Below are positions 34,636-48,358 of a stretch of DNA of 64,000 nucleotides, one piece after another. The position numbers were made by a program, and so were the translations under genes. This DNA comes from Crossaster papposus (lineage: Eukaryota; Echinodermata; Asteroidea; Velatida; Solasteridae): contig JBAIAA010000117.1 of assembly GCA_037893245.1 (NCBI GenBank), forward strand, positions 2,542,001-2,606,000, in the 5' to 3' direction. Under the pieces are notes generated by a model that had not been told where the DNA came from, did not search any database, and worked only from the letters and a program-made list of their open reading frames with translations. Position 1 is the first letter of the stretch. Each line of letters begins with the position of its first letter.

Positions 34636-35893
34636 CTAGACATGTGTTTGTGGACAAACACGGAACTGTTTCGAGTGTCTCAAATTACTTTCAATATGTG
34701 TGTGGTGGTCTTTCGTGTGTGCCAAGTCTCAAGTCGATCAGATTTAATAAAGTGTCAAAGTCAATATTCTTAAGTAAAACGTGTACAAAACCTATAGGGG
34801 AAAATTGAACCTTTAACGTGACGCCCCGTGACCTTGAATGACGTAATCGTGCCAAATTTCTCCTACGACCGTCTGTGGATGGTGGTCTATGTGTGTGCCA
34901 AGTCTCAAGTCGATCGGATTTACTTAGTGTCAAAGTCAATAGTTTAAAGAAAACGTGTACAAAACCTATAGGGGACGAATTAAACCTTTAACTTGACGTC
35001 ACGTGACCTTGAATGACGCAATCGTGCTGAATTTCTTTCAGAAACATCTGGTGGTGGTGTTCTGAGTGTATGGCAAGTTTCAAGTCGGTCGGATTTACCA
35101 AAGTGTCAAATTCAACAGTCTGAAGAAAAACGTGTACAAAACCTATGGGAAAAATTTCACCTTTAACGCGAAGTCACGTGACCTTGAATGACGTAATCGC
35201 GACGAATTTCTTCTAGGACCGTCCTTGGGTGGTTGTCTAAGTGTATGCCAAGTCTCAAGTCCATCGGATTTACCAAAGTGTCAAAGTGTATTGTCTGAAC
35301 AAACGTGTACAAATCCTATGGAGAACAAAAGGCAAAAAAAAAAAAAAAAAAAAAAACTAGACATGTGTTTGTGGACAAACACAGAGCTGTTTCGAGTGTC
35401 TTACATTATTTTCAATATGTGTGTGTGGTGGTCTATGTGTGTGCCAAGTCTCAAGTCGATCGGATTTACTAAGTGTCAAAGTCAATAGTCTAAAGAAAAA
35501 CGTGTACAAAACCTATGGGGGACAAATTGAACCTTTAACGTGACGTCACGTGACCTTGAATGACGCAATCGTGCTGAATTTCTTTCAGAAACATCTGGTG
35601 GTGGTGTTCTAAGTGTATGCCAAGTTTCAAGTCGGTCGGATTGACCAAAGTGTCAAATTCAATAGTCTGAAGAAAAACGTGTACAAAACCTATGGGGAAA
35701 ATTTCACCTTTAACGCGAAGTCACGTGACCTTGAATGACGTAATCGCGACGAATTTCTTTTAGGACCGTCCTTGGGTGGTTGTCTAAGTGTATGCCAAGT
35801 CTCAAGTCCATCGGATTTACCAAAGTGTCAAAGTGTATTGTCTGAACAAACGTGTACAAATCCTATGGAGAACAAAAGGAAAAAAAAAAAACT
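34636..35893 (+). repeat. 1.26-kb duplication, copy 2
   Basis: Near-identical to 33378-34635 to the head at about 35891, where the CGATTGTCTAACG head variant and type B DNA take over. Confidence 0.8.
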
Positions 35894-36058
35894 AGACATG
35901 TGTTTGTGGACAAACACAGAGCTGTTTCGATTGTCTAACGTTACTTTCGATATATGTGTGTGTGGTGGTCTATGTGTGTGCCAAGTCTGAAGTCGATTGA
36001 ATTTACACAAGTGCCAAATATATATTAGTTGAAAAAACGTGTACAAATCCTATGGGGA

Positions 36059-36720
36059 AATTTGAACCTTTAATGTGACGTCACATGATACCCGATGATG
36101 TCATCATGATGTCATCTTAATTTTCGTCTGTAACACATCCTGGAATACTTGCATACCAAGTTTGACCCCAATCGGACATGTACTTCTAGAGATAGAGGGT
36201 CCTAAAAACTGGACTTTTAATGTGACGTCACATGACCCACGATGACGTCATCATGATGTCATTTTATTTTTCGTCTATAACACACCCTGGAAAACTTGCA
36301 TACCAAGTTTGACCCCAATCGGACCTGTACTTCCAGAGATAGCGGGTCCTAAACACTGAACCTTTAATCCCTTTAATGTGACGTCACATGACCCACGATG
36401 ACGTCATCATGATGTAATTTTATTTTTCGTCTATAAAACATCCTGGAATACTTGCATACCAAGTTTGACCCCAATCGCACCTGTACTTCCAGAGATAGCG
36501 GGTCCTAAAAACTGAACTTTTAATCCCTTTAATGTGACGTCACATGACCCACGATGACGTCATCATGATGTCATTTTATTTTTCGTCTATAACACACCCT
36601 GGAATACTTGCATACCAAGTTTGACCCCAATCAGACCTGTACTTCCAGAGATAGCGGGTCCTAAAAACTGAACCTTTAATGTGACGTGCCGTGACCCCCC
36701 GATGACGTCATCATGAAGAT
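36059..36720 (+). repeat. Type B satellite sub-array
   Basis: Four successive units with starts of GCATACCAAGTTTGACC at 36151, 36298, 36454 and 36610 (periods 147, 156, 156). Each unit holds TGTGACGTCACATGACCC and mostly GATGACGTCATC. Two units carry an extra CTTTAATCC before CTTTAATGTGACG. Confidence 0.9.
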
Positions 36721-39700
36721 TTTACCCTTGGCCCTCCTGGAGATGGTGGTCGAGGTGTGTGCTAAGTCTCAAGTCGATCAAGTCTACGAAAGTGTCAAAG
36801 TCAATAGTCTGAAGAAAAACGTGTACAAACCCTATGGGGAAAAAATTTGCACCTTTAACGTCACGTCACGTGACCTTGAATGATGCAATCGTACCGAATT
36901 TCTTCAAGAGCCATCTGTGGGTGGTGTTCTAAGTATATACCAAGTTTCAAGTCGGTCGGATATACCAAAGTGTCAAAGTCAAGAGTCTGAAGAAAAACGT
37001 GTACAAAACCTATGGGGAAAATTTTACCTTTAACATGACGTCACGTGACCTTGAATGACGTAATCGCGACGAATTTCTTCTAGGACCGTCCTTGGGTGGT
37101 TGTCTAAGTGTATGCCAAGTCTCAAGTCTATCGGATTTACCAAAGTGTCAAAGTGTATTGTCTGAACAAACGTGTGCAAATCCTATGGAGAAAATGCTGA
37201 AAAAGAAAAAAAAAAAAAAAAACTAGACATGTGTTTGTGGACAAACACAGAGCTGTTTCGAGTGTCTTACATTACTTTCAATATGTGTGTGTGGTGGTCT
37301 ATGTGTGTGCCAAGTCTCAAGCCGATCGGATTTACTAAAGTGTCAAAGTCAATAGCCTAAAGAAAAACATGTACAAAACCTATGGGGGAAATTGAGGCTT
37401 TAACGTGACGCCCCGTGACCTTGAATGACGTAATTGTGCCGAATGTCTTCTAGGACCGTCTGTGGATGGTGGTCTAAGTGTGTGCCAAGTCTCAAGTCCA
37501 TCAAATTTACGAAAGTGTCTAAGTCATAGACTAAAAAAAACCGTGTACAAAACCTATGGGGGAAACAATTGAACCTTTAACGTGACGCCCCGTGACCTTG
37601 AATGACGTAATCGTGCCAAATTTCTCCTACGACCGTCTGTGGATAGTGGTCTATGTGTGTGCCAAGTCTCAAGTCGATCGGATTTACTAAGTGTCAAAGT
37701 CAATAGTCTAAAGAAAAACGTGTACAAAACCTATAGGGGACAAATTAAACCTTTAACTTGACGTCACGTGACCTTGAATGACGCAATCGTGCTGAATTTC
37801 TTTCAGAAACATCTGGTGGTGGTGTTCTGAGTATATGGCAAGTTTCAAGTCGGTCGGATTTACCAAAGTGTCAAATTCAATAGTCTGAGGAAAAACGTGT
37901 ACAAAACCTATGGGGAAAATTTCACCTTTAACGCGAAGTCACGTGACCTTGAATGACGTAATCGCGACGAATTTCTTCTAGGACCGTCCTTGGGTGGTTG
38001 TCTAAGTGTATGCCAAGTCTCAAGTCGATCGGATTTACCAAAGTGTCAAAGTGTATTGGCTGAAAAAACGTGTACAAATCCTATGGGAAAAAGTCTGAAA
38101 GTGGAAAAAAAAAAAAAAAAAAAAAAAAAAACTTTAACGAAAACAAAAGCTGTTTCGGTGAAAAACCGAAACAGCTAAAAAGAAAAAAAAAAACTTTAAC
38201 GATTACAAAAGCTGTTTCGGTGAAAAACCGAAACAGCTAAAAACTAGACATGTGTTTGTGGACAAACACGGAGCTGTTTCGAGTGTCTCAAATTACTTTC
38301 AATATGTGTGTGGTGGTCTTTCGTGTGTGCCAAGTCTCAAGTCGATCAGATTTAATAAAGTGTCAAAGTCAATATTCTTAAGTAAAACGTGTACAAAACC
38401 TATAGGGGAAAATTGAACCTTTAACGTGACGCCCCGTGACCTTGAATGACGTAATCGTGCCAAATTTCTCCTACGACCGTCTGTGGATGGTGGTCTATGT
38501 GTGTGCCAAGTCTCAAGTCGATCGGATTTACTTAGTGTCAAAGTCAATAGTTTAAAGAAAACGTGTACAAAACCTATGGGGGACGAATTAAACCTTTAAC
38601 TTGACGTCACGTGACCTTGAATGACGCAATCGTGCTGAATTTCTTTCAGAAACATCTGGTGGTGGTGTTCTGAGTGTATGGCAAGTTTCAAGTCGGTCGG
38701 ATTTACCAAAGTGTCAAATTCAACAGTCTGAAGAAAAACGTGTACAAAACCTATGGGAAAAATTTCACCTTTAACGCGAAGTCACGTGACCTTGAATGAC
38801 GTAATCGCGACGAATTTCTTCTAGGACCGTCCTTGGGTGGTTGTCTAAGTGTATGCCAAGTCTCAAGTCCATCGGATTTACCAAAGTGTCAAAGTGTATT
38901 GTCTGAACAAACGTGTACAAATCCTATGGAGAACAAAAGGCAAAAAAAAAAAAAAAAACTAGACATGCGTTTGTGGACAAACACAGAGCTGTTTCGAGTG
39001 TCTAAAATTACTTTCAATATGTGTGCGGTGGTCTTCTGTGTGTGGCAAGTCTCAAGCCGATCGGATTTACTAAAGTGTCAAAGTCAATAGCCTAAAGAAA
39101 AACATGTACAAAACCTATGGGGGAAATTGAGGCTTTAACGTGACGCCCCGTGACCTTGAATGACGTAATTGTGCCGAATGTCTTCTAGGACCGTCTGTGG
39201 ATGGTGGTCTAAGTGTGTGCCAAGTCTCAAGTCCATCAAATGTACGAAAGTGTCTAAGTCGTAAACTAAAGAAAAACGTGTACAAAACCTATGGGGGAAA
39301 CAATTGAAACTTTAACGTGACGTTACGTGACCTTGAATGACGCAATCGTGCCGAATTTCTTCCAGGACCATCTGTGGGTGATGTTCTAAGTGTATGCCAA
39401 GTTTCAAGTCGGTCGGATGTACCAAAGTGTCAAAGTCAATAGTGTGAAGAAAAACGTGTACAAAACCTATGGGGAAAATTTAACCTTTAACGCAAAGTCA
39501 CGTGACCTTGAGTGACGTAATCGCGACGAATTTCTTCTAGGACCGTCCTTGGGTGGTTGTCTAAATGTATGCCAAGTCTCAAATCGATCGGATTTACCAA
39601 AGTGTCAAAGTGTATTGTCTGAACAAACGTGTACAAATCCTATGGAAAACAAAAGGAAAAAAAAAAAAAACTAGACATGTGTTTGTGGACAAACACAGAG

Positions 39701-41086
39701 CTGTTTCGAGTGTCTTTTAATATGTGTGTGATGGTGTTTTGTGTGTGCCAAATCTCAAGTCGATCAGATTTACTAAAGTGTTCAAGTCAATAGTCTAAAG
39801 AAAAACGTGTACAAAACCTATAGGGGAAAATTGAACCTTTAATGTGACGCCCCGTGACCTTGAATGATGTAATCTTGCCAAATTTCTTCTAGGACCGTCT
39901 GTGGAAGGTGGTCTAGGTGTGTGCCAAGTCTCAAGTCGATCGGATTTACTAAAGTGTCAAAGTCAATAGTCTAAAGAAAAACGTGTACAAAACCTATGGA
40001 GGAAAAATTAAACCTTTAACGTGCCGTCACGTGACCTTGAATGGCGCAATTGTGCCGAATGTCTTTCAGGAACATCTGGGGGTGGTGTTCTAAGTGTATG
40101 CCAAGTTTCAAGTCGATCGGATTTACTAAGTGTCAAATTCAATAGTCTGAAGAAAAACGTGTACAAAACCTATGGGGAAAAATTTCACCTTTAACGCGAA
40201 GTCACGTGACCTTGAATGACGTAATCGCGACGAATTTCTTCTAGGACCGTCCTTGGGTGGTTGTCTAAATGTATGCCAAGTCTCAAGTCCATCGGATTTA
40301 CCAAAGTGTCAAAGTGTATTGTCTGAATAAACGTGTGCAAATCCTATGGAGAAAAGTCTGAAAAAGGAGAAAAAAAAAAAAAACTAGACATGTGTTTGTG
40401 GACAAACACAGAGCTGTTTCGAGTGTCTTTTAATATTTGTGTGATGGTCTTTTGTGTGTGCCAAGTCTCAAGTCGATCAGATTTACTAGTGTCAAAGTCA
40501 ATAGTCTAAAGAAAAACGTGTACAAAACCTATGGGGGAAAAATGAAACTTTAACGTGACGCCCCGTGACCTTGAATGACGTAATCGTGCCAAATTTCTTT
40601 TAGGGCCGTCTGTGGATGGTGGTCTAAGTGTGTGCCAAGTCTCAAGTCGATCGGATGTACTAAAGTGTCAAAGTCAACAGTCTAAACAAAAACGTGTAAA
40701 AACCAATGGGAGAAAAATGTGCACCTTTAATGTGACGTCACGTGACCTTGAATGACGCAACCGTGCCGAATTTCTCTCAGAAACATCTAGGAGTGGTCTT
40801 CTAAGTGTATGCCAAGTTTCAAGTCGGTCGGATTTACGGAAGTGCCAAAGTCAATAGTCTGAAGAAAAACGTGTACAAAACCTATGGGACAATTTTCACC
40901 TTTAACGTGAGGTCACGTGACCTTGAACTACGTAATCGTGACAAATTTCTTTTAGGACCGTCCTTGGATGGTTGTCTAAATGTATGCCAAGTTTCAAGTC
41001 GATCGGATTTCCCAAAGTGTCAAAGTGCCCTGTCTGAACAAACGTGTGCAAATCCTATGAAGAAAAGTCTGAAAAACAAAAAAAAA

Positions 41087-41117
<31 letters not shown>

Positions 41118-41228
41118 CTTTAACGAAAACAAAAGCTGTTTCGGTGAAAAACCGAAACAGCTAAAAAAAAAAAGAAAAAAAAAAACTTTAACGATTACAA
41201 AAGCTGTTTCGGTGAAAAACCGAAACAG

Positions 41229-41262
<34 letters not shown>

Positions 41263-43476
41263 AGACATGTGTTTGTGGACAAACACAGAGCTGTTTCGAG
41301 TGTCTAAAATTACTTTCATTATGTGTGTGGTGGTCTTTTGTGTGTGCCAAGTATCAAGTCGATCAGATTTACTAAAGTGTCAAAGGTAATAGTCTAAAGA
41401 AAAACGTGTACAAAACCTATGGGGGAAAGATTGAACCTTTAACGTGACGCCCCGTGACCTTGAATGACCTAATCGTGCCGAATTTCTTCTAGGACCGTCT
41501 GTGGACGGTGGTCTAAGTGTGTGCCAAGTCTCAAGTCGGTCGGATTCACCAAAGTGTCAAAGTCAACAGTCTAAACAAAAACGTGTACAAAACCAATGGG
41601 AGAAAAATGGGCACCTTTAATGTGACGTCACGTGATCTTGAATGACGTAATCGTGCCGAATTTCTCTCAGAAACATCTAGGGGTGGTCTTCTAAGTGTAT
41701 GCCAAGTTTCAAGTCGGTCGGATTTACCGAAGTGCCAAAGTAAATAGTCTGAAGAAAAACGTGTACAAAACCTATGGGGAAATTTTCATCTTTAACGTGA
41801 GGTAACGTGACCTTGAACTACGTAATCGTGACAAATTTCTTTTAGGACCGTCCTTGGGTGGTTGTCTAAATGTATGCCAAGTTTCAAGTCGATCGGATTT
41901 CCCAAAGTGTCAAAGTGCCCTGTCTGAACAAACGTGTGCAAATCCTATGAAGAAAAATCTGAAAAAAAAAAAAAAAAAAAACTAGACATGTGTTTGTGGA
42001 CAAACACAGAGCTGTTTCGAGTGTCTTACATTACTTTCAATATGTGTGTGTGGTGGTCTATGTGTGTGCCAAGTCTCAAGTCGATCAAATTTACGAAAGT
42101 GGCAAAGTCAACAGTCTAAAGAAAAACGTGTACAAAACCTATGGGGGAAAATTGAACCTTTAACGTGACGCTCCGTGACCTTGAATGACGTAATTGTGCC
42201 GATTTTTTTCTAGGACCGTCTGTGGATGGTGGTCTAAGTGTGTGCTAAGTCTTAAGTCGATCGGATTTACTAAAGTGTCAAAGTCAATAGTCTAAAGAAA
42301 AACGTGTACAAAACCAATGGGAGAAAAATGTGCACCTTTAACGTGACGTCACGTGACGTTCAATGACGCAATCGTGCCAAATTTCTTTCAGGAACATCTG
42401 GGGGTGGTGTTCTAAGGGCATGCCAAGTTTCAAGTCGGTCGGATTCACCGAAGTGTCAAATTCAATAGTCTGAAGAAAAACGTGTACAAAACCTATGGGG
42501 AAAATTTCACCTTTAACGCGAAGTCACGTGACCTCGAATGACGTAATCGCGACGAATTTCTTCTAGGACCGTCCTTGGGTGGTTGTCTAAGTGTATGCCA
42601 AGTCTCAAGTCGATCGGATTTCCCAAAGTGTCAAAGTGTATTGTCTGAACAAACGTGTACAAATCCTATGAAGAACAAAAGGCAAAGAAAAAAAAAAAAA
42701 AACTAGACATGTGTTTGTGGACAAACACAGAGCTGTTTCGAGTGTCTAAAATTACTTTCAATATGTATGTGTGATCTTTTGTGTGTGCCAAGTCTCAAGT
42801 CGATCAGATTTACTAAAGTGTCAAAGTCAATAGTCTAAAGAAAAACGTGTACAAACCTATGAGGGAAAATTGAACCTTTAACGTGACGCCCCGTGACCTT
42901 GAATGACGTAATCGTGCCAAATTTCTCCTACGACCGTCTGTGGATAGTGGTCTATGTGTGTGCCAAGTCTGAAGTCGATCGGATTTACTTAGTGTCAAAG
43001 TCAATAGTCTAAAGAAAAACGTGTACAAAACCTATGGGGGACAAATTAAACCTTTAACTTGACGTCACGTGACCTTGAATGGCGCAATCGTGCTGAATTT
43101 CTTTCAGAAACATCTGGTGGTGGTGTTCTGAGTGTATGGCAAGTTTCAAGTCGGTCGGATTTACCAAAGTGTCAAATTCAATAGTCTGAAGAAAAACGTG
43201 TACAAAACCTATGGGGAAAATTTCACCTTTAACGCGAAGTCACGTGACCTTGAATGACGTAATCGCGACGAATTTCTTCTAGGACCGTCCTTGGGTGGTT
43301 GTCTAAGTGTATGCCAAGTCTCAAGTCCATCGGATTTACCAAAGTGTCAAAGTGTATTGTCTGAACAAACGTGTGCAAATCCTATGGAGAAAAGTCTGAA
43401 AAAGGAGAAAAAAAAAAAAAAGAAAAAAAAAAACTTTAATGATTACAAGAGCTGTTTCGGTGAAAAACCGAAACAG

Positions 43477-43513
<37 letters not shown>

Positions 43514-46380
43514 CAGAACGAAAACAAAAGCTGTTTCGGTGAAAAACCGAAACAGCTAAAAAAAGAAAAAAAAAAACTTTAACGAAAACAATAGCTGTTT
43601 CGGTGAAAAACCGAAACAGCTAAAAAAAACTAGACATGTGTTTGTGGACAAACACAGAGCTGTTTCGAGTGTCTTACATTATTTTCAATATGTGTGTGTG
43701 GTGGTCTATGTGTGTGCCAAGTCTCAAGTCGATCAAATTTACGAAAGTGTCAAAGTCAATAGTCTAAAGAAAAACGTGTACAAAACCTATGGGGGACAAA
43801 TTGAACCTTTAACGTGACGTCACGTGACCTTGAATGACGCAATCGTGCCGAATTTCTTCCAGAACCATATATGAGTGATGTTCTAAGTGTGTGCCAAGTC
43901 TCAAGTCGATCAAATTTACGAAAGTGTCGAAGTCATAGTCTAAAGAAAAACGTGTACAAAACCTATGGGGGAAAAAATTGAAACTTTAACTTGACGTTAC
44001 GTGACATTGAATGACGCAATCGTGCCGAATTTCTTCCAAGACCATCTGTGGGTGATGTTCTAAGTGTATGCCAAGTTTCAAGTCGGTCGGATTAACAAAA
44101 GTGTCAAAGACAATAGTCTTAAGAAAAACGTGTACAAAACCTATGGGGAAAATATTCACCTTTAACGCGAAGTCACGTGACCTTGAGTGACGTAATCACA
44201 ACGAATTTCTTCTAGGACCGTCCTTGGATGGTTGTCTAAATATATGCCAAGTCTCAAGTTGATCGGAATTACCAAAGTGTCAAAGTGTATTGTCTGAATA
44301 AACGTGTGCAAATCCTATGGAGAAAAGTCTGAAAAAGAAAAAAAAAAACTAGACATGTGTTTGTGGACAAACACAGAGCTGTTTCGATTGTCTAACGTTA
44401 CTTTCAATATGTGTATGTGGTGGTCTATGTGTGTGCCAAGTCTCAAGTCGATCAGATTTACTAAAGTGTCAAGGGCAATGTCTAAAGAAAAACGTGTACA
44501 AAACCAATGGGAAAAAAATGTGAACCTTTAACGTCATGCCACGTGACCTTGAAAGACGCAATTGTGCCGAATTTCTTTCAGGGACATCTGGGAGTAGGGT
44601 TCTAAGTGTATGCCAAGTTTCAAGTCGGTCGGATTTACCAAAGTGTCAAAGTCAATAGTCTGAAGAAAAACGTGTACAAACCCTATGGGAAAAATTTCAC
44701 CTTTAACGTCAAATAACGTGACCTTGAATGACGTAATCGCGACGAATTTCTTCTAGGACCGTCTTTGGGTGGTTGTCTAAATGTATGCCAAATTTCAAGT
44801 CGATCGGATTTACCAAAGTGTCAAAGTGCTATGCCAGAAAAAACGTGTACAAATCCTATGGGGAAAAGTCTGAAGAAGGAAAAGAAAAAAAAAGAAAAAA
44901 CTAGACATGTGTTTGTGGACAAACACAGAGCTGTTTCGAGTGTCTTTCAATATGTGTCTGATGGTCTTTTGTGTGTCGATCAGATTTACTAAGTCTCAAG
45001 TCGATCAGATTTACTAAAGTGTCAAAGTCAATAGTCTAAAGAAAAACGTGTACAAAACCTATGGGGGAAAATTTAACCTTTAACGTGACACCCCGTGACC
45101 TTGAATGACGTAATCGTGCCAAATTTCTCCTACGACCGTCTGTGGATGGTGGTCTATGTGTGTGCCAAGTCCCAAGTCGATCGGATTTACTAAGTGTCAA
45201 AGTCAAGAGTCTAAAGAAAAACGTGTACAAAACCTATGGGGGACAAATTAAACCTTTAACTTGACGTCACGTGACCTTGAATGACGCAACCGTGCTGAAT
45301 TTCTTTCAGAAACATCTGGTGGTGGTGTTCTGAGTGTATGGCAAGTTTCAAGTCGGTCGGATTTACCAAAGTGTCAAATTCAACAGTCTGAAGAAAAACG
45401 TGTACAAAACCTATGGGAAAAATTTCACCTTTAACGCGAAGTCACGTGACCTTGAATGACGTAATCGCGACGAATTTCTTCTAGGACCGTCCTTGGGTGG
45501 TTGTCTAAGTGTATGCCAAGTCTCAAGTTCATCGGATTTACCAAAGTGTCAAAGTGTATTGTCTGAACAAACGTGTACAAATCCTATGGAGAACAAAAGG
45601 CAAAAAAAAAAAAAAAAAAAATAGACATGTGTTTGTGAACAAACACGGAGCTGTTTCGAGTGTCTCAAATTACTTTCAATATGTGTGTGGTGGTCTTTTG
45701 TGTGTGCCAAGTCTCAAGTCGATCAGATTTAATAAAGTGTCAAAGTCAATATTCTTAAGTAAAACGTGTACAAAACCTATAGGGGAAAATTGAACCTTTA
45801 ACGTGACGCCCCGTGACCTTGAATGACGTAATCGTGCCAAATTTCTCCTACGACCGTCTGTGGATGGTGGTCTATGTGTGTGCCAAGTCTCAAGTCGATC
45901 GGATTTACTTAGTGTCAAAGTCAATAGTCTAAAGAAAACGTGTACAAAACCTATGGGGGACGAATTAAACCTTTAACTTGACGTCACGTGACCTTGAATG
46001 ACGCAATCGTGCTGAATTTCTTTCAGAAACATCTAGGGGTGGTCTTCTAAGTGTATGCCAAGTTTTAAGTCGGTCGGATTTACGGAAGTGCCAAAGTCAA
46101 TAGTCTGAAGAAAAACGTGTACAAAACCTATGGGACAATGTTCACCTTTAACGTGAGGTCACGTGACCTTGAACTACGTAATCGTGACAAATTTCTTTTA
46201 GGACCGTCCTTGGGTGGTTGTCTAAATGTATGCCAAGTTTCAAGTCGATCGGATTTCCCAAAGTGTCAAAGTGCCCTGTCTGAACAAACGTGTGCAAATC
46301 CTATGGAGAAAAGTCTGAAAAAGAAAAAAAAAAAAACTAGAAATGTGTTTGTGGACAAACACAGAGCTGTTTCGGGTGTC
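36721..46380 (+). repeat. Satellite block 3 (type A)
   Basis: Heads at about 37223, 38244, 38959, 39671, 40384, 41261, 41981, 42703, 43630, 44348, 44900, 45621 and 46337, most 700-900 bp apart. Hairpin pairs lie at about 38148 and 38203, and 41132 and 41201. A triplet lies at about 43451, 43527 and 43592. Confidence 0.85.
44060..45600 (+). repeat. 1.5-kb segment repeated at 55714-57250
   Basis: Markers match at an offset of about 11653-11654, including the unusual GTGTGTCGATCAGATTTACTAAGTCTCAAG junction near 44974-45001 and 56627-56650. Confidence 0.8.
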
Positions 46381-48304
46381 TAAATTGTTTTGTAAGAAGT
46401 GGGTGGTGGTCTAAGTGTGTCGCAAATCTGAAGTCAATCTGATTTACCCAAGTGCCAAAGATATATTGGTTGGAAAAAAACGTGTACAAATCCTTCGGGG
46501 AAACTACACCTTTAATGTGACGTAACATGACCCACGATGATGTCATAATTACGTCATCTTAATTTTCGTCTATAACACATCCTCGAATACTTGCAAACCA
46601 AGTTTGACCCCAACCGGACTTGTACTTTCAGAGTTAGAGGGTCTTAAAAACTACACCTTTAATGTGACGTCACATGACCCGCGATGACGTCATGTTGATT
46701 ATTTTTCTCTTGGCCCTCCTAAGGATAGCGGTCGAGGTCTGTGCTAAGTCTCAAGTCGATCGAATTTACAGAAGTATCCAATTCAATATTTTGAAGAAAA
46801 ACGTTTACAAATCCTATGGGAAAAAATTAAACCTTTAACGTGACGTCACATGACCACGAATGACGTAATCGTGACGAATTTCTTTTAGGATCATCTGTGG
46901 GTGGTGGTCTAAGTGTATGCCAAGGCTCAAGTCGATCGGATTTACCAAAGTGTCAAAGTGTATTGTCCGAACAAAAAACGTGTACAAACCCTATGGGAAA
47001 AAGTCTGAAAAAAATAAAAAAATATAAAAACAAATGCACCTTTAATGTTAAGTCACATGACCCACGATGACGTCATCATGACGAATTTCCCTTGGCCCTC
47101 CTGGGGATTGTGGTCGAGATGTGTGCCAAGTCTCAAGTCGATCAAATTTACGAAAGTGTCAAAGTCAATAGTCTAAAGAAAAACGTGTACAAAACCTATG
47201 GGGGAAAAATTTGAACTTTTAACGTGACGTCACGTGACCTTGAATGACGCAATCGCGCCGAATTTCTTTCAGGAACATCTGGGGGTGGTGTTCTAAGTGT
47301 ATGCCAAGTTTCAAGTCGGTCGGATTTACTAAAGTGTCAAAGTCAATAGTCTGGAGGAAAACGTGTACAAAACCTATGGGGAAAAATTGAACCTTTAACG
47401 TGACGTCACGTGACCATGAATGACGTAATCGTTACGAATTTCTTCTAGGACCATCTGTGGGTGGTGGTCTAAGTGTATGCCAAGTTTCAAGTCGATCGGA
47501 TTTACCAAAGTGTCAAAGTGTATTGGCTGAAGAAAACTGTGTACAAACTATATGGAAAAAAGTCTGAAACTGAGGAAAAAAAAAAAAAAAAAAAAAAACT
47601 AGACATGTGTTTGTGGACAAACACAGAGCTGTTTCGAGTGTCTTACATTACTTTCAATATGTGTGTGTGGTGGTCTATGTGTGTGTCAAGTCTCAAGTCG
47701 ATCAAATTTACGAAAGTGTCAAAGTCAACAATCTAAAGAAAAACGTGTACAAAACCTATGGGGGAAAATTGAACCTTTAACGTGACGCTCCGTGACCTTG
47801 AATGACCTAATCGTGCCGATTTTTTTTTAGGACCGTCTGTGGATGGTGGTCTAAGTGTGTGCTAAGTCTTAAGTCGATCGGATTTACTAAAGTGTCAAAG
47901 TCAATAGTCTAAAGAAAAACGTGTACCAAACCAATGGGAGAAAAGTGTGCACCTTTAACGTGACGTCACGTGACGTTCAATGACGCAATCGTGCCAAATA
48001 TATTTCAGGAACATCTGGGGGTGGTGTTCTAAGGGCATGCCAAGTTTCAAGTCGGTCGGATTTACCGAAGTGTCAAATTCAATAGTCTGAAGAAAAACGT
48101 GTACAAAACCTATGGGGAAAATTTCACCTTTAACGCGAAGTCACGTGACCTTGAATGACGTAATCGCGACGAATTTCTTCTAGGACCGTCCTTGGGTGGT
48201 TGTCTAAGTGTATGCCAAGTCTCAAGTCGATCGGATTTCCCAAAGTGTCAAAGTGTATTGTCTGAACAAACGTGTACAAATCCTATGAAGAACAAAAGGC
48301 AAAG

Positions 48305-48358
<54 letters not shown>

